A stretch of 64,000 nucleotides of DNA from Nostoc sp. FACHB-973 (GTDB taxonomy: Bacteria > Cyanobacteriota > Cyanobacteriia > Cyanobacteriales > Nostocaceae): the NCBI RefSeq assembly GCF_014698115.1, contig NZ_JACJSJ010000039.1, positions 1 through 64,000 of the forward strand, in the 5' to 3' direction. Positions 1 to 7,919 of the stretch are shown here, one piece after another; within the stretch, counting starts at the first letter, position 1, and the number at the start of each line of letters is the position of its first letter. Made by a program: the position numbers and the translations under genes. Under the pieces are notes generated by a model, which was not told the origin of the DNA, searched no databases, and saw nothing but the letters and a program-made list of their open reading frames with translations.

Positions 1-58
1 TTTTTTGAAGATGTGCTGCAACTATTTTTTCTCGAAGATCGACAGAGTAGGATTTCAT
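1..58 (-). CDS. IS630-family transposase, N-terminal fragment (runs off window)
   Basis: Only 19 codons are inside the window. The translation begins MKSYSVDLREKIVAAHLQK, which is the characteristic start of the helix-turn-helix DNA-binding region of IS630/Tc1-like transposases in cyanobacteria (family knowledge). These enzymes cut and paste DNA at TA dinucleotides. The reading frame is open to the edge, so intactness cannot be judged. No clear ribosome binding site precedes the ATG. Confidence 0.65.
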   Translation of the reverse strand, partial: MKSYSVDLREKIVAAHLQK

Positions 59-113
59 TTAAAGGTATTTATATTTTAATTTATTGTACCTCATAACAGA
101 CGCAAGTGCTGTA
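1..113 (-). mobile_element. Edge of an IS630-type insertion sequence
   Basis: The left window edge cuts an insertion sequence whose transposase starts at 58 on the minus strand. The presumed terminal repeat lies at about 88-113, reading on the minus strand TACAGCACTTGCG then TGAGGTAC. A diverged match to this end occurs at 3852-3880. The end falls exactly where the neighbouring Tat-signal gene stops resembling a normal protein. The exact boundary is an inference, because the other end is outside the window. Confidence 0.6.
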
Positions 114-294
114 ACGAACAAAGGGTTTCTAAGTCTAACTCACGACCTTGACTGACAGTTGGAAATAGATATCCGGCAGCTATTGATGTGACAGTAGTGC
201 CTGCCATGTAAATTAAAAAATCTCGGCGTGTTTTTATCTGAGGTGGAATTTTGCCATTAGTAAAATAACCTTCTTTCATAACTAAATTTTCCAA
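91..294 (-). pseudogene. Tat-signal protein, 3' part lost to IS insertion
   Basis: The 67-residue frame has a clear twin-arginine export signal: KTRRDFLIYMAG followed by a hydrophobic stretch and an alanine-rich end at about residues 22-50. After the signal only some 15 residues read like protein (RELDLETLCS); the last few codons, from about position 114 down, come from the presumed IS end. A Tat signal with almost no cargo is not functional, so I read this as the 5' remnant of an exported protein gene. The identity of the lost cargo is not known. An alternative start is the ATG at codon 6. Confidence 0.55.
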
Positions 295-415
295 AAAGGT
301 CTATTAATATACTATGGCGCACTCACCTTGTCCAAAAATTAGATTCTTCCCATTGTCACATTTATTCGCATAGATTATGAATTGTACATGTAGATTTTAA
401 TCAAGAAAGGAGATT

Positions 416-922
416 ATGCGATCGCAACACGAATCACAGGTTTTTTCTGCTGTAATCAAACATTCAATAACCGAAGGAGATTTTCTATGTGAAATGTCCA
501 ATAGTTATCTGATAACTAAAACTTCTTTGAAGCCCGATATCTCCTGGGAAAATCTGCGGATTCCAGAGACATTCATTCATGGAATGAGGATTGTAGGTTT
601 CCCTAATCTCCAAAAAGAGACTTACGATAATTGGATCTCAATCAACAATCAACCTTCCTTATTAACTCCATTTATTACAAATACTCAAATCACTCTGGTT
701 TCAGAGAAAGAGTCTGATAAAATTTTAAATGACTACGATTATAGGTGGTCTATTATATATACTTTGACTCGACCAGGATTATCTGTAGATTTTTCACAAG
801 CATTAATTCAGATAACTGCCCATTGTCCAGCAGGACCGCCCCAGTACGGGAGTTTGCTCTATTTGGAAATAACTGGCGAAGAATGGGAAGTCAAGTCATC
901 TTATGGGCTGTACAATCAATAG
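416..922 (+). CDS. Hypothetical protein (168 aa)
   Basis: The start is well set: AAAGGAG lies just upstream of the ATG. The protein has no signal peptide, no membrane segment and no motif that I recognise; it is a mixed-composition soluble protein with two tryptophan-containing stretches in the N-terminal half (SWENLRI, NWISINN) and an acidic patch. It converges on the metal permease gene, with only 7 bases between the two stops. A frame shadowing its 3' end (745-1044) is not a gene. Function unknown. Confidence 0.6.
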   Translation: MRSQHESQVFSAVIKHSITEGDFLCEMSNSYLITKTSLKPDISWENLRIPETFIHGMRIVGFPNLQKETYDNWISINNQPSLLTPFITNTQITLVSEKESDKILNDYDYRWSIIYTLTRPGLSVDFSQALIQITAHCPAGPPQYGSLLYLEITGEEWEVKSSYGLYNQ

Positions 923-929
923 AAAAAAT

Positions 930-1775
930 CTATTTCTGTTTCACACTTGGGACTAAAACTCCATGTTTGGGACTAAATAATAATGCTAATAAAAATAATC
1001 CCGAAACTACCAAAACTATTGCTGGGCCAGAAGGTAGATTATAAAAGTAGCTGAGATACATACCGCTAATACTGGAAATTACGCCAATTACCGCACCTAA
1101 AATCATTACTTGGTTGAGACGTTTCACTAGTAAATAAGCGGTGGCTCCTGGTGTAATCAAAAGTGAAAGTACTAAAATCACACCTACAGCTTTCATGCTA
1201 GCGACGATTGTTAAAGCAATCAATAGCATTAATCCAAAGTTAAGCCGATCAACCGGCAAACCTGCGGCTTGAGCGCCTAATGGATCAAAAGTGTAAAATA
1301 AAAGTTCTTTGTATATTAAAATAACTACTATTAAAACAATAGCGGCAATAATAGCAGTGTCTCGTACTTCATCAATAGTAACGCCGAGAATATTACCGAA
1401 TAAGAAGTGATTCAGGTCGATTTTATTATCTTTTTGAATAACAGTAATTAAGGTGATACCAAGGGCAAAGAATGCAGAAAAAACTATGCCCATTGCCGCA
1501 TCTTCTTTAATTGGCGATCGCACTCTAATCCAAGCGATCGCCATTGTACTCAAAACTCCGGCAATAAACGCCCCAATATATATATTTGCTCCCACCATAA
1601 AAGCGATCGCTAGTCCTGGCAAAACCGAGTGACTGATTGCATCACCCAGCAACGCCAATCGCTGCACCATCAAGTAACTACCAACCACCGCACACAACAA
1701 ACCAACTAAAATCGCAATCACAAGCGATCGCTGCATAAAGCCGTATTGTAACGGCTCAATTAAAGCTTCTAACAT
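930..1775 (-). CDS. Mn/Zn ABC transporter permease
   Basis: The 281-residue protein is a member of the ABC-3 family of metal permeases (ZnuB, MntB, SitC). It has about eight strongly hydrophobic segments and the family signature around GDAISHSVLPGLAIAF near residues 45-60, where the permease contacts the ATPase. It sits in the inner membrane and passes Mn2+ or Zn2+ delivered by the binding protein encoded at 2786-3805, powered by the ATPase encoded just upstream at 1872. The 96-base gap between ATPase and permease holds an STRR cluster but no obvious terminator, so the two are probably co-transcribed. Length is normal. Metal specificity is not decided by this subunit. Confidence 0.88.
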   Translation of the reverse strand: MLEALIEPLQYGFMQRSLVIAILVGLLCAVVGSYLMVQRLALLGDAISHSVLPGLAIAFMVGANIYIGAFIAGVLSTMAIAWIRVRSPIKEDAAMGIVFSAFFALGITLITVIQKDNKIDLNHFLFGNILGVTIDEVRDTAIIAAIVLIVVILIYKELLFYTFDPLGAQAAGLPVDRLNFGLMLLIALTIVASMKAVGVILVLSLLITPGATAYLLVKRLNQVMILGAVIGVISSISGMYLSYFYNLPSGPAIVLVVSGLFLLALLFSPKHGVLVPSVKQK

Positions 1776-1792
1776 ATTTTGTTATTTGTCCT

Positions 1793-1868
1793 TAGTCATT
1801 AGTCATTGGGAGTTAGGAGTTAGGAGTTATTCTCCCTCATCCCCCTCATCTCCCTCATCTCCCCATCA
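1793..1868. repeat. STRR cluster between ATPase and permease genes
   Basis: Degenerate short tandem units: GTCATTAGTCATT, then GGAGTTA three times, then CTCCCTCATCCCC-type units. This is the short tandemly repeated repetitive sequence class known from heterocystous cyanobacteria. It lies inside a presumed operon. Confidence 0.75.
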
Positions 1869-1871
1869 CAT

Positions 1872-2612
1872 TTACGCCGCATCCGAAAAATACATTACTT
1901 TCCCACCATAAGCAAGATTGAGATTTTCTTCTGTGAGTACTTGTTGGCGTGAACCTGTGGCGATTAATTCACGATTTAGTAATATTAAATCATCAAAATG
2001 GGCAATTGATTCTCCTAAATCGTGGTTGACTACTAGCACGATTTTTTTATCAGTAGCGAGTTCATGAAAGACTTCAAAAATCACCGATTGAGTTTTTTGA
2101 TCGATGCCTACTAAAGGTTCATCAAAACAGAAAATTTCTGCTTGCTGCGTTAAAGCACGGGCTAAAAATACCCGTTGTTGCTGTCCTCCTGATAATTGTC
2201 CGATGGGGCGATCGCAATATTCAATCATTCCAACTCTTTCCAGGGCATTTTTTGCTACCTGGCGACTAACTGCTGAAAAGCTACGCAACCATCCTGTTTT
2301 CTTCACCCGTCCCATCATGACTACATCCCAAACGGTGGCAGGGTAAGTCCAGTCAATTTGGCTACGCTGTGGTACGTAGGCAACTCGATCTAGTTGGTGC
2401 ATTAAGGGTTTACCTTGATACAGCACCGTACCACTACTGACTGGCACTAAGCCTAACATTGCTTTCATCAGTGTACTTTTGCCTGCACCGTTGGGGCCAA
2501 AAATACCCGTCACTTTTCCCGGTTTGACAATACAGTTAACGTCCCTTAAGGCTTCTTGTGTCCGGTAGTGTACCCCTACATGGGCGATGTTAATTGCTGG
2601 TGTGGAAGTCAT
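1872..2612 (-). CDS. Mn/Zn ABC transporter ATP-binding protein
   Basis: This is the ATPase of the metal importer. Seen in order: Walker A GPNGAGKST, Q-loop region VPQRSQIDW, signature LSGGQQQR, Walker B IFCFDEP and the switch histidine in VVNHD. The best start is the ATG at 2612 (MTSTPAINIAHVG), giving 246 residues, the usual size for ZnuC/MntA proteins, with AAGG about 9 bases upstream. The frame is open further; an ATG at 2696 would add 28 residues with no family counterpart, and a longer frame to 2846 would overlap the divergent binding-protein gene. It transcribes toward the permease gene and is divergent from the binding-protein gene. Confidence 0.85.
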   Translation of the reverse strand: MTSTPAINIAHVGVHYRTQEALRDVNCIVKPGKVTGIFGPNGAGKSTLMKAMLGLVPVSSGTVLYQGKPLMHQLDRVAYVPQRSQIDWTYPATVWDVVMMGRVKKTGWLRSFSAVSRQVAKNALERVGMIEYCDRPIGQLSGGQQQRVFLARALTQQAEIFCFDEPLVGIDQKTQSVIFEVFHELATDKKIVLVVNHDLGESIAHFDDLILLNRELIATGSRQQVLTEENLNLAYGGKVMYFSDAA

Positions 2613-2785
2613 AACAGAAGCCTTGATAGTTTCGGGTAATTCTCGTGTATTTACTGGAGATAAGCGGAATTTAGCTGCAAAAGAGACGTTTTTCATAACT
2701 GCTTTTAAATATTCATTTCTTGAGCTTACTACAAAAATGAGAGAAATATGAAAAAATCTATAAATAGATGTAATATCCCAGATAA

Positions 2786-3805
2786 ATGAAACTAATACCA
2801 CAGATAGAGGGCAGTAACGCTCACGGCAAGGTGATTGGCAACACAAACAAGAGAAAAATTCTTTTGCAGCTTTGTTTGGGAATGCTTATGCCTTTGGCTT
2901 TATTTAGTTGTACCCAGAATGACTCCAACCCCAAAACTGCCAAGGGAGAGAGTCAGCCGCGAGTGGTTGCAACTAGCACCATCATTGCTGATTTGGCGCA
3001 AGAGGTTGCAGGAGATGAAATTCAAGTAAGTGGAATCCTCAAGCCGGGTACTGATCCGCATGTTTACGAACCGGTACCAGCAGACAGTAGGCTTTTGGAA
3101 CAAGCCGACTTGATTTTGTATAACGGCTACAACCTAGAACCAGGATTGATTAAGTTAATGAATGCTTCTGGTGGTAAGGCGCGGAAATTAGCGGTGGGGG
3201 AAGCTGTCAAATCTTTGCAGTTAGATAAAGGCAAAGGTGAAATTGTGCCAGATCCTCACATTTGGGGTAGTGCAGAAAATGCGATCGCCATGACGAATGC
3301 CATTCGAGATGCTTTGATTGAATTATCACCTGAAGATAAAGAAGAATTAACTGAAAATGCATTGCAACTGACTCAGGAATTAAAACAGTTGCATAGCTGG
3401 ATTAATCAACAGATTCAAACTATCCCAGCACCTCGGCGCAGACTGATCACAACTCACGATGCATTTCAATATTATGGACGTGCTTATGGAATTGCGATCG
3501 CAGGTACTTTAATTGGCATTAGTACCGAAGAACAACCAAGCGCTCAAACAGTCCAGCGATTGGTAGAGTCAGTGAAAAAAATCGGCGTTCCGGCAATTTT
3601 TGCTGAAACTACAATTAATCCAGCTTTAATTAAAACCGTTGCCCAAGAAGCAGGAGTCAAATTAGCACCACATCAACTTTATTCTGATTCAATTGGGGCA
3701 AAAGGGAGTGATGGAGATTCCTACGTAAAGATGATGGAGGCAAATACCCGCAGCATTGTAGAAGCATTGGGTGGAAAATATACGCCTTTTCAACCTAAGA
3801 AGTAA
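2786..3805 (+). CDS. Mn/Zn ABC transporter substrate-binding lipoprotein (TroA/ZnuA family)
   Basis: The protein captures a divalent metal in the periplasm for the permease/ATPase pair. A lipoprotein-type signal with lipobox LFSC puts the lipid-bearing cysteine at residue 42. Likely metal ligands by comparison with TroA are His92 (DPHVYEP), His158 (DPHIWGS), His224 (TTHDAFQY) and Asp301 (LYSDSIG), the His-His-His-Asp set. The histidine-rich loop of many ZnuA proteins is missing, which leans toward Mn or mixed Mn/Zn use (inference). The N-region before the hydrophobic core is long, so a start at the GTG at 2831 is possible. It is divergent from its ATPase gene, sharing a short control region at about 2613-2785. 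Confidence 0.87.
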   Translation: MKLIPQIEGSNAHGKVIGNTNKRKILLQLCLGMLMPLALFSCTQNDSNPKTAKGESQPRVVATSTIIADLAQEVAGDEIQVSGILKPGTDPHVYEPVPADSRLLEQADLILYNGYNLEPGLIKLMNASGGKARKLAVGEAVKSLQLDKGKGEIVPDPHIWGSAENAIAMTNAIRDALIELSPEDKEELTENALQLTQELKQLHSWINQQIQTIPAPRRRLITTHDAFQYYGRAYGIAIAGTLIGISTEEQPSAQTVQRLVESVKKIGVPAIFAETTINPALIKTVAQEAGVKLAPHQLYSDSIGAKGSDGDSYVKMMEANTRSIVEALGGKYTPFQPKK

Positions 3806-4122
3806 ATGAAGAACACAGGTAGGGGCACAGCCATGTTCCCTACGATTATCTGTACCTCACGCCTATTGCAATGTGCTGTATTTCTAAAGTCAGAGGTTAT
3901 TTATCAACTAATATCCTTAGGTTAGAGCCAAAAATCTTAATTTTATGTAGTGTAGTTGGGTTGAGGAATGAAACCCAACTACAATTATCTCCTCTGACTC
4001 CTGAATTCTGAATTCTGATTTACAATCTATTCTCAAACTCTTTCCAGAGAAAGAACTCTTTATAGCTTTGATTTTCTAGAGTGTTATTGGTAAATGCACA
4101 TTTATTAATACCTGAAAAAACC
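3806..4122. other. Gene-free spacer with IS-end remnant, hairpin and STRR
   Basis: No gene seen. At 3852-3880 the sequence GTACCTCACGCCTATTGCAA then TGTGCTGTA resembles the IS630-type end at 88-113. At 3951-3983 there is a 12-base inverted repeat, TGTAGTTGGGTT with AACCCAACTACA, of a kind also seen in a related form at 8546-8579. At 3993-4020 lie TGAATTC-type heptamers. Confidence 0.6.
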
Positions 4123-4458
4123 ATGACTGATAATAAACAAGAAAATCAAATTAATCAACCAGTGAGCGAAGATCGGCATTCTCGTGAAGAAGCAAATGTG
4201 AAAGAACAAAACTTAACTGCAAATCCGGGAGATAGAATCGCTGATGAAGCTCAATCCGTTGAAGAAAAGGCTCAACAGCTAGCTGTAGATCACGTACCAG
4301 ACATTACAGGCGACGTAATCACAGTCCCGACTTACTTTGTTGTCGATGAACCCAACGGCGAAAAGAAAGCACTCCACCACGTTAAAGATGCTGAAGAGAT
4401 TTCCGACGTAATTCGCCAAGCACGAGTTGACGAAAATGGAAATCGAATTTGGTGGTAG
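4123..4458 (+). CDS. Small acidic hypothetical protein (111 aa)
   Basis: I prefer the ATG at 4123 (MTDNKQENQ) over the GTG at 4081, because the extra 14 residues look unlike the hydrophilic body. The N-terminal half is rich in Asn, Gln, Glu and Asp and is probably disordered; the C-terminal half (DVITVPTYFVVDEPNGEKK onward) looks folded and ends in NGNRIWW. There is no signal or membrane segment. I do not recognise the family and give no function. Confidence 0.55.
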   Translation: MTDNKQENQINQPVSEDRHSREEANVKEQNLTANPGDRIADEAQSVEEKAQQLAVDHVPDITGDVITVPTYFVVDEPNGEKKALHHVKDAEEISDVIRQARVDENGNRIWW

Positions 4459-4489
4459 TTGCTGATTGAAGAAACAAGGGGATAGGGTG

Positions 4490-4590
4490 TTTGTCATTAG
4501 TCATTTGTCTTTATTTGCGTCCCCGCGTCCCCTCATCCCCCTCCCCATTTCCCTCTTACCGCATCTTGTTGCGGTAAGTTACACTGTAAT
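4490..4590. repeat. STRR-like run plus short hairpin
   Basis: TCATTAGTCATTTGTC is followed by CCCCTCATCCCC-type units and then by the 8-base inverted repeat TTACCGCA/TGCGGTAA at about 4557-4578. It stands between two small genes and could end transcription from the upstream one. Confidence 0.5.
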
Positions 4591-4631
4591 CAGGTAATCA
4601 TAATTTGGAAATTCTCCAAGGATGAAGGGTA

Positions 4632-5369
4632 ATGGGAAATGTTACAACTTCTCAGGAATTGACATCTTGGACTACGCCAGAAATTAAAAATCACATTTTA
4701 GAACTTGTTAAAGACCGCAATCTAGAGACGTTAAAAGCCAAAGTAGAATTTTATAAAAACCAATTAGCGCCATATTTTGGAGAATTGAGCCAACGCAACC
4801 CTTTTCCTAAAGTTGCAGAACAAGTGGCGATCGTCATCGGAGGTTGGGTGCCAATATGGTCTACTATCCCTTTTCAAGATATTTTACCTGGTCGGATACA
4901 CGAGGAGTCTTACCAAATTTTTCATAATGATGGTTACTATGCAAATATTGCCCGTTATGCACTAGGGCATCAGTCTGGTTTTTGGCGCAAATTTGCATCA
5001 AAACTACCAGCTTACGATTTAATGATATTGCAACAGTATTCAGTTGAAAATGAGCAGTGGAACATCAAAAATGTTGGCATATTCCAGGCATTAGGAAATA
5101 GAGAAATTCCATTGACAATTGAGGATGCAGACAAGTGGTTTACGAAAAATGTCGAATCTAAATTCAAAGAAGCATCGTCAAAGATAGATTTACAGCAAGA
5201 ACTTCAATTAGAAGACATGGACAGAAATACTGTCAAAAAATTTCAGAAAGTCTACCTAGCTACTTCTTTTCTAGAACATTTATATATAGATAATGACTTT
5301 CGGTTGATTAAGAGTCAACGAGAAACTACACAGCGATCGAGTTATACAATTGCTGTTCGCAGAGATTGA
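4632..5369 (+). CDS. PAP/fibrillin-like protein (245 aa)
   Basis: This is a soluble protein without signal peptide. The middle reads like the PAP/fibrillin fold, with GGWVPIWSTIPFQDI and a strand-rich region after it, and the C-terminus DNDFRLIKSQRETTQRSSY resembles the conserved end in which the PAP domain closes with a 'D-D-L-R' type strand. Fibrillins of cyanobacteria are thought to coat thylakoid or plastoglobule-like lipids (family knowledge). The match is partial and made by eye, so the assignment is tentative; otherwise it is a conserved cyanobacterial protein. The start is the only ATG that fits, with AAGG a few bases upstream. Confidence 0.5.
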   Translation: MGNVTTSQELTSWTTPEIKNHILELVKDRNLETLKAKVEFYKNQLAPYFGELSQRNPFPKVAEQVAIVIGGWVPIWSTIPFQDILPGRIHEESYQIFHNDGYYANIARYALGHQSGFWRKFASKLPAYDLMILQQYSVENEQWNIKNVGIFQALGNREIPLTIEDADKWFTKNVESKFKEASSKIDLQQELQLEDMDRNTVKKFQKVYLATSFLEHLYIDNDFRLIKSQRETTQRSSYTIAVRRD

Positions 5370-5459
5370 ACTAACAAAATTTCCCAATCCTATGTCCTCA
5401 CAACAACAGGACGCAACCCTCATACCGTTTCACTTTAAGTTGATACAAATTCCTTGGTA

Positions 5460-5515
5460 AGGGCGCACATCTGTGCGCCCTTACGTTCGCGGAGCGTCCC
5501 GCAGGGATGGAATGT
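5460..5515. repeat. Dispersed palindromic repeat
   Basis: GGGCGCACATCTGTGCGCCC is a near-perfect hairpin and is followed by CGCGGAGCGTCCCGCAGGG, another short palindrome class. Close relatives of the first occur at about 6152-6175 (GTATACCTGTACGCCC) and 15925-15953. Confidence 0.7.
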
Positions 5516-5520
5516 TTTCG

Positions 5521-5727
5521 TCACATTTTCATAATTCGGTGAAGCTGTTTCGGTAGTCCCTGAAAGTTATCTATAACTTGGGAGGACTCAGCACCAAGTG
5601 TGTTATCAGGCACGATATTGCTTTGCTGTGCCTGGGTTTTAACAGTGAAGATACTGATACTTAAGCAGCCCAACAACCATCCCAATCCGAACTGTAAACA
5701 CCTGTTTAATCGGTATTTTTTCGCCAT
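5521..5727 (-). pseudogene. Remnant of a two-partner-secretion exoprotein (filamentous haemagglutinin N-terminus)
   Basis: The 68-residue frame has a classical signal peptide (about residues 9-34, ending TQAQQ) followed by NIVPDNTLGAESSQVI. In cyanobacteria this SxIVPDxTLGxESSxV stretch is the conserved opening of TPS-domain exoproteins of the filamentous haemagglutinin type, which are usually many hundreds of residues long (family knowledge). Here the frame ends some 20 residues later, and I find no continuation of the beta-helix downstream. I therefore call it a decayed 5' fragment. The partner TpsB transporter gene is not in the window. Confidence 0.65.
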
Positions 5728-6403
5728 TGGGTACTGTTTATATAGATTACTTAAGTATCTAATGGAACTTGCACCTTTTGATAATAAACAAGCAAATATT
5801 GGTTAATTATCTAGTTTTCTGCAATCAGGCTATATCTGACGACAAGCCTTACGGCTAGACATTTTTGCATTCTCTAGGTATGAAAACTGCACACAAACAA
5901 GCAGAAAACCTGAATGTCCAACATTAGTTCTTGCGATCGCATTTATTTTATAGAGCTGATGCCAAACCTAAGGAAACTAAGTGCTGATAATAAATAACAC
6001 AACGGTTAACAGTGGGTGGTTTACTCATAACAGATCTGGGCTTCAGCTTTAACTTGACACCAATGGCGAGACGCCCACCCCACAATCAGAGTTAGATGTT
6101 TTTTATTTGGCAGTCATTCATACCATTTGATGAAATTCCTGATACATAGGTAGGGGCGTATACCTGTACGCCCTTGGAGATGTCTAATTCATCAAAATCT
6201 TCAATTTTGAACGAAACTAACGGTGATTTTCCACAAGTTTACCTATGGAAGTATTGACATTTGGAAATGATTATTTGTATGCACTGTAAAGGATGTGGTC
6301 AAATTGCCGAAATTCATCAATCCTTAATAGTATTCTCGTATATATTTTCGGAACTATGAGGTAGAGTATAAGTCTTATATCTCTACACATTACGTAATTC
6401 TCC
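5728..6403. other. Gene-free spacer
   Basis: No credible gene. It holds pieces of dispersed repeats: TTAACTTGACACCAATGGC at about 6051-6069 (a similar TTAAGTTGACACCAATGAC occurs near 41262), GCGAGACGCCCACCCCACAA near 6066 (found again inside the element at 54575-54699) and a GTAGGGGCGTATACC hairpin near 6150. The last 150 bases are AT-rich and probably hold the promoter of the CAP-protein gene. Confidence 0.5.
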
Positions 6404-6952
6404 ATGTTCCGACAAACTGCTTTTGGCATCGCTTTAAGTGCGCTTGTCCTTGCTAGTGGATTAACAACTGTTCCGATACCAGGGCACAATTCTACAAATA
6501 CATCCACCCGTAATAAGCTGTTGTCGCTTTTTTCCAGTCAGGCTGCAATATCGACTCCTAGTTTTAAACCTACTGAGCTAGAAAAATCTGTTTTTGACCA
6601 AATTAATCAATATCGGGTTTCTAAAGGCCTACCAAAGTTGACGCTAAATTCAAAGATCACACGACAGGCAAGAATTCATAGTCAAAATATGGCTCAAGGT
6701 AAAACTCCATTTAGCCATCAGGGATTTGAAGGGCGAGTCAAAGCTGTCCCTATTCGCTACAACAGTGCAGCGGAAAATGTGGCTTTCAACCGGGGATATA
6801 GCGACCCCGCAGCCGAAGCTGTTACTGGTTGGGTCAAAAGCCCCGGACATCTGAAGAATATTAAAGGAAATTACAACCTAACTGGAATTGGCGTTGCTAC
6901 TAATAATCAAGGCGAAGTCTACCTGACGCAAATATTTTTTCACACTAGGTAG
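6404..6952 (+). CDS. Exported CAP-domain (SCP/PR-1-like) protein
   Basis: The 182-residue protein has an N-terminal signal peptide (hydrophobic core about residues 5-24) and a single CAP domain from about residue 58 to the end. Recognisable family blocks are FDQINQYRVSKGLPKL, the SQNMAQGKTPFSHQGF region carrying a conserved histidine, SAAENVAF and GWVKSPGHLKNI. These are the CAP1/CAP2 blocks that line the central cavity. Bacterial CAP proteins are exported, and their biochemical role is mostly unknown. No good Shine-Dalgarno sequence precedes the ATG, which is common in cyanobacteria. It stands alone. Confidence 0.85.
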   Translation: MFRQTAFGIALSALVLASGLTTVPIPGHNSTNTSTRNKLLSLFSSQAAISTPSFKPTELEKSVFDQINQYRVSKGLPKLTLNSKITRQARIHSQNMAQGKTPFSHQGFEGRVKAVPIRYNSAAENVAFNRGYSDPAAEAVTGWVKSPGHLKNIKGNYNLTGIGVATNNQGEVYLTQIFFHTR

Positions 6953-7289
6953 ATTTAACAACAAAGAACTCAGGAGTCAGAAGTCAGAATTCAGAAGTCT
7001 TGTTAGCGACTGGTGAATCAATAAACATTCAAATACCACACCAAATTGAAAATTTAGTGGTCTTCAATTAATGGCTGGTCTAAGAAAGGAAAGTGACGCT
7101 CCTACGTCGCTAAGGCAGCGGAAACAGATTCGGCGGAAACTGTCGCTGTGACTTTCTGCTAAATTCCGCAGTTTAAATATTTCTGAATTCTGAACTTATC
7201 TTTTAACTTTTGATATTTTTGCACAATAATAATGTAGTGTCTGACAAGACTTTTGTCTGCTCGACACTGCTATTATTTTTGAACATTTC
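6953..7289. other. Gene-free spacer with STRR heptamers
   Basis: AGGAGTCAGAAGTCAGAATTC units lie at about 6970-6996 and TGAATTC again near 7185. Nothing that codes is seen. An imperfect hairpin (GTGTC ... GACAC) lies at about 7238-7267, shortly before the exonuclease gene. Confidence 0.5.
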
Positions 7290-7919
7290 ATGACATTACA
7301 AGATTTTCAGGTGAGCGATCGCGACCTTAGCGATGCAGCCCTTGGACAATATTTAGAATCAACAGCGATCGCAGTTGATACAGAAACGATGGGATTGTTA
7401 CCGCAGCGCGATCGTTTGTGTCTCGTTCAGTTGTGCAACCTAGAAGGAAAAGTAACTGCAATCCGCATCGCTAAAGGACAAACTGACGCCCCAAACTTAA
7501 AAAAACTTTTGCAAGCGGCCAATGTCGTGAAAGTGTTTCACTTTGCTCGTTTTGACCTTGCTACTTTGCGGGCTTATTTGGGGATTCAAGTTCAGCCTGT
7601 TTTTTGCACTAAGATTGCTAGTAAGTTAGCCCGTACTTACACAAATCGCCACGGACTCAAAGATGTAGTGCAAGAGCTAGAACAAGTGGAACTCGATAAA
7701 AGCGCTCAAAGTTCTGATTGGGGTAACGCTGCTAATTTATCTGAAGCTCAATTAAGTTACGCCGCCAATGATGTGCGCTACTTACTTAGTGTGCAGCAAA
7801 AACTCACACAAATGCTCAAACGAGAAGAACGTTGGGAACTTGCTCAACAATGTTTTGAAGTTCTGCCAACAATAGTTTCTTTAGATTTGTTGCAATTTAA
7901 AGATTTGTTTGAACATTAA
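7290..7919 (+). CDS. RNase D-like 3'-5' exonuclease
   Basis: This is a DEDDy-type exonuclease domain making up nearly the whole 209-residue protein. Exo I is VDTETMG (Asp30, Glu32), Exo II FHFARFDL (Asp89) and Exo III YAANDVRYL (Tyr157, Asp161); all four acidic residues and the tyrosine of the DEDDy subclass are there. The HRDC domains of full-length E. coli RNase D are absent, which is usual for the short cyanobacterial homologues. Expected to trim the 3' ends of RNA in the cytoplasm; the exact substrate is unknown. It is not in an operon. Confidence 0.85.
   Translation: MTLQDFQVSDRDLSDAALGQYLESTAIAVDTETMGLLPQRDRLCLVQLCNLEGKVTAIRIAKGQTDAPNLKKLLQAANVVKVFHFARFDLATLRAYLGIQVQPVFCTKIASKLARTYTNRHGLKDVVQELEQVELDKSAQSSDWGNAANLSEAQLSYAANDVRYLLSVQQKLTQMLKREERWELAQQCFEVLPTIVSLDLLQFKDLFEH

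Noticed and set aside
745..1044. Plus-strand frame of 99 codons
   Set aside because: It overlaps two better genes in other frames and has no ribosome binding site or recognisable motif.
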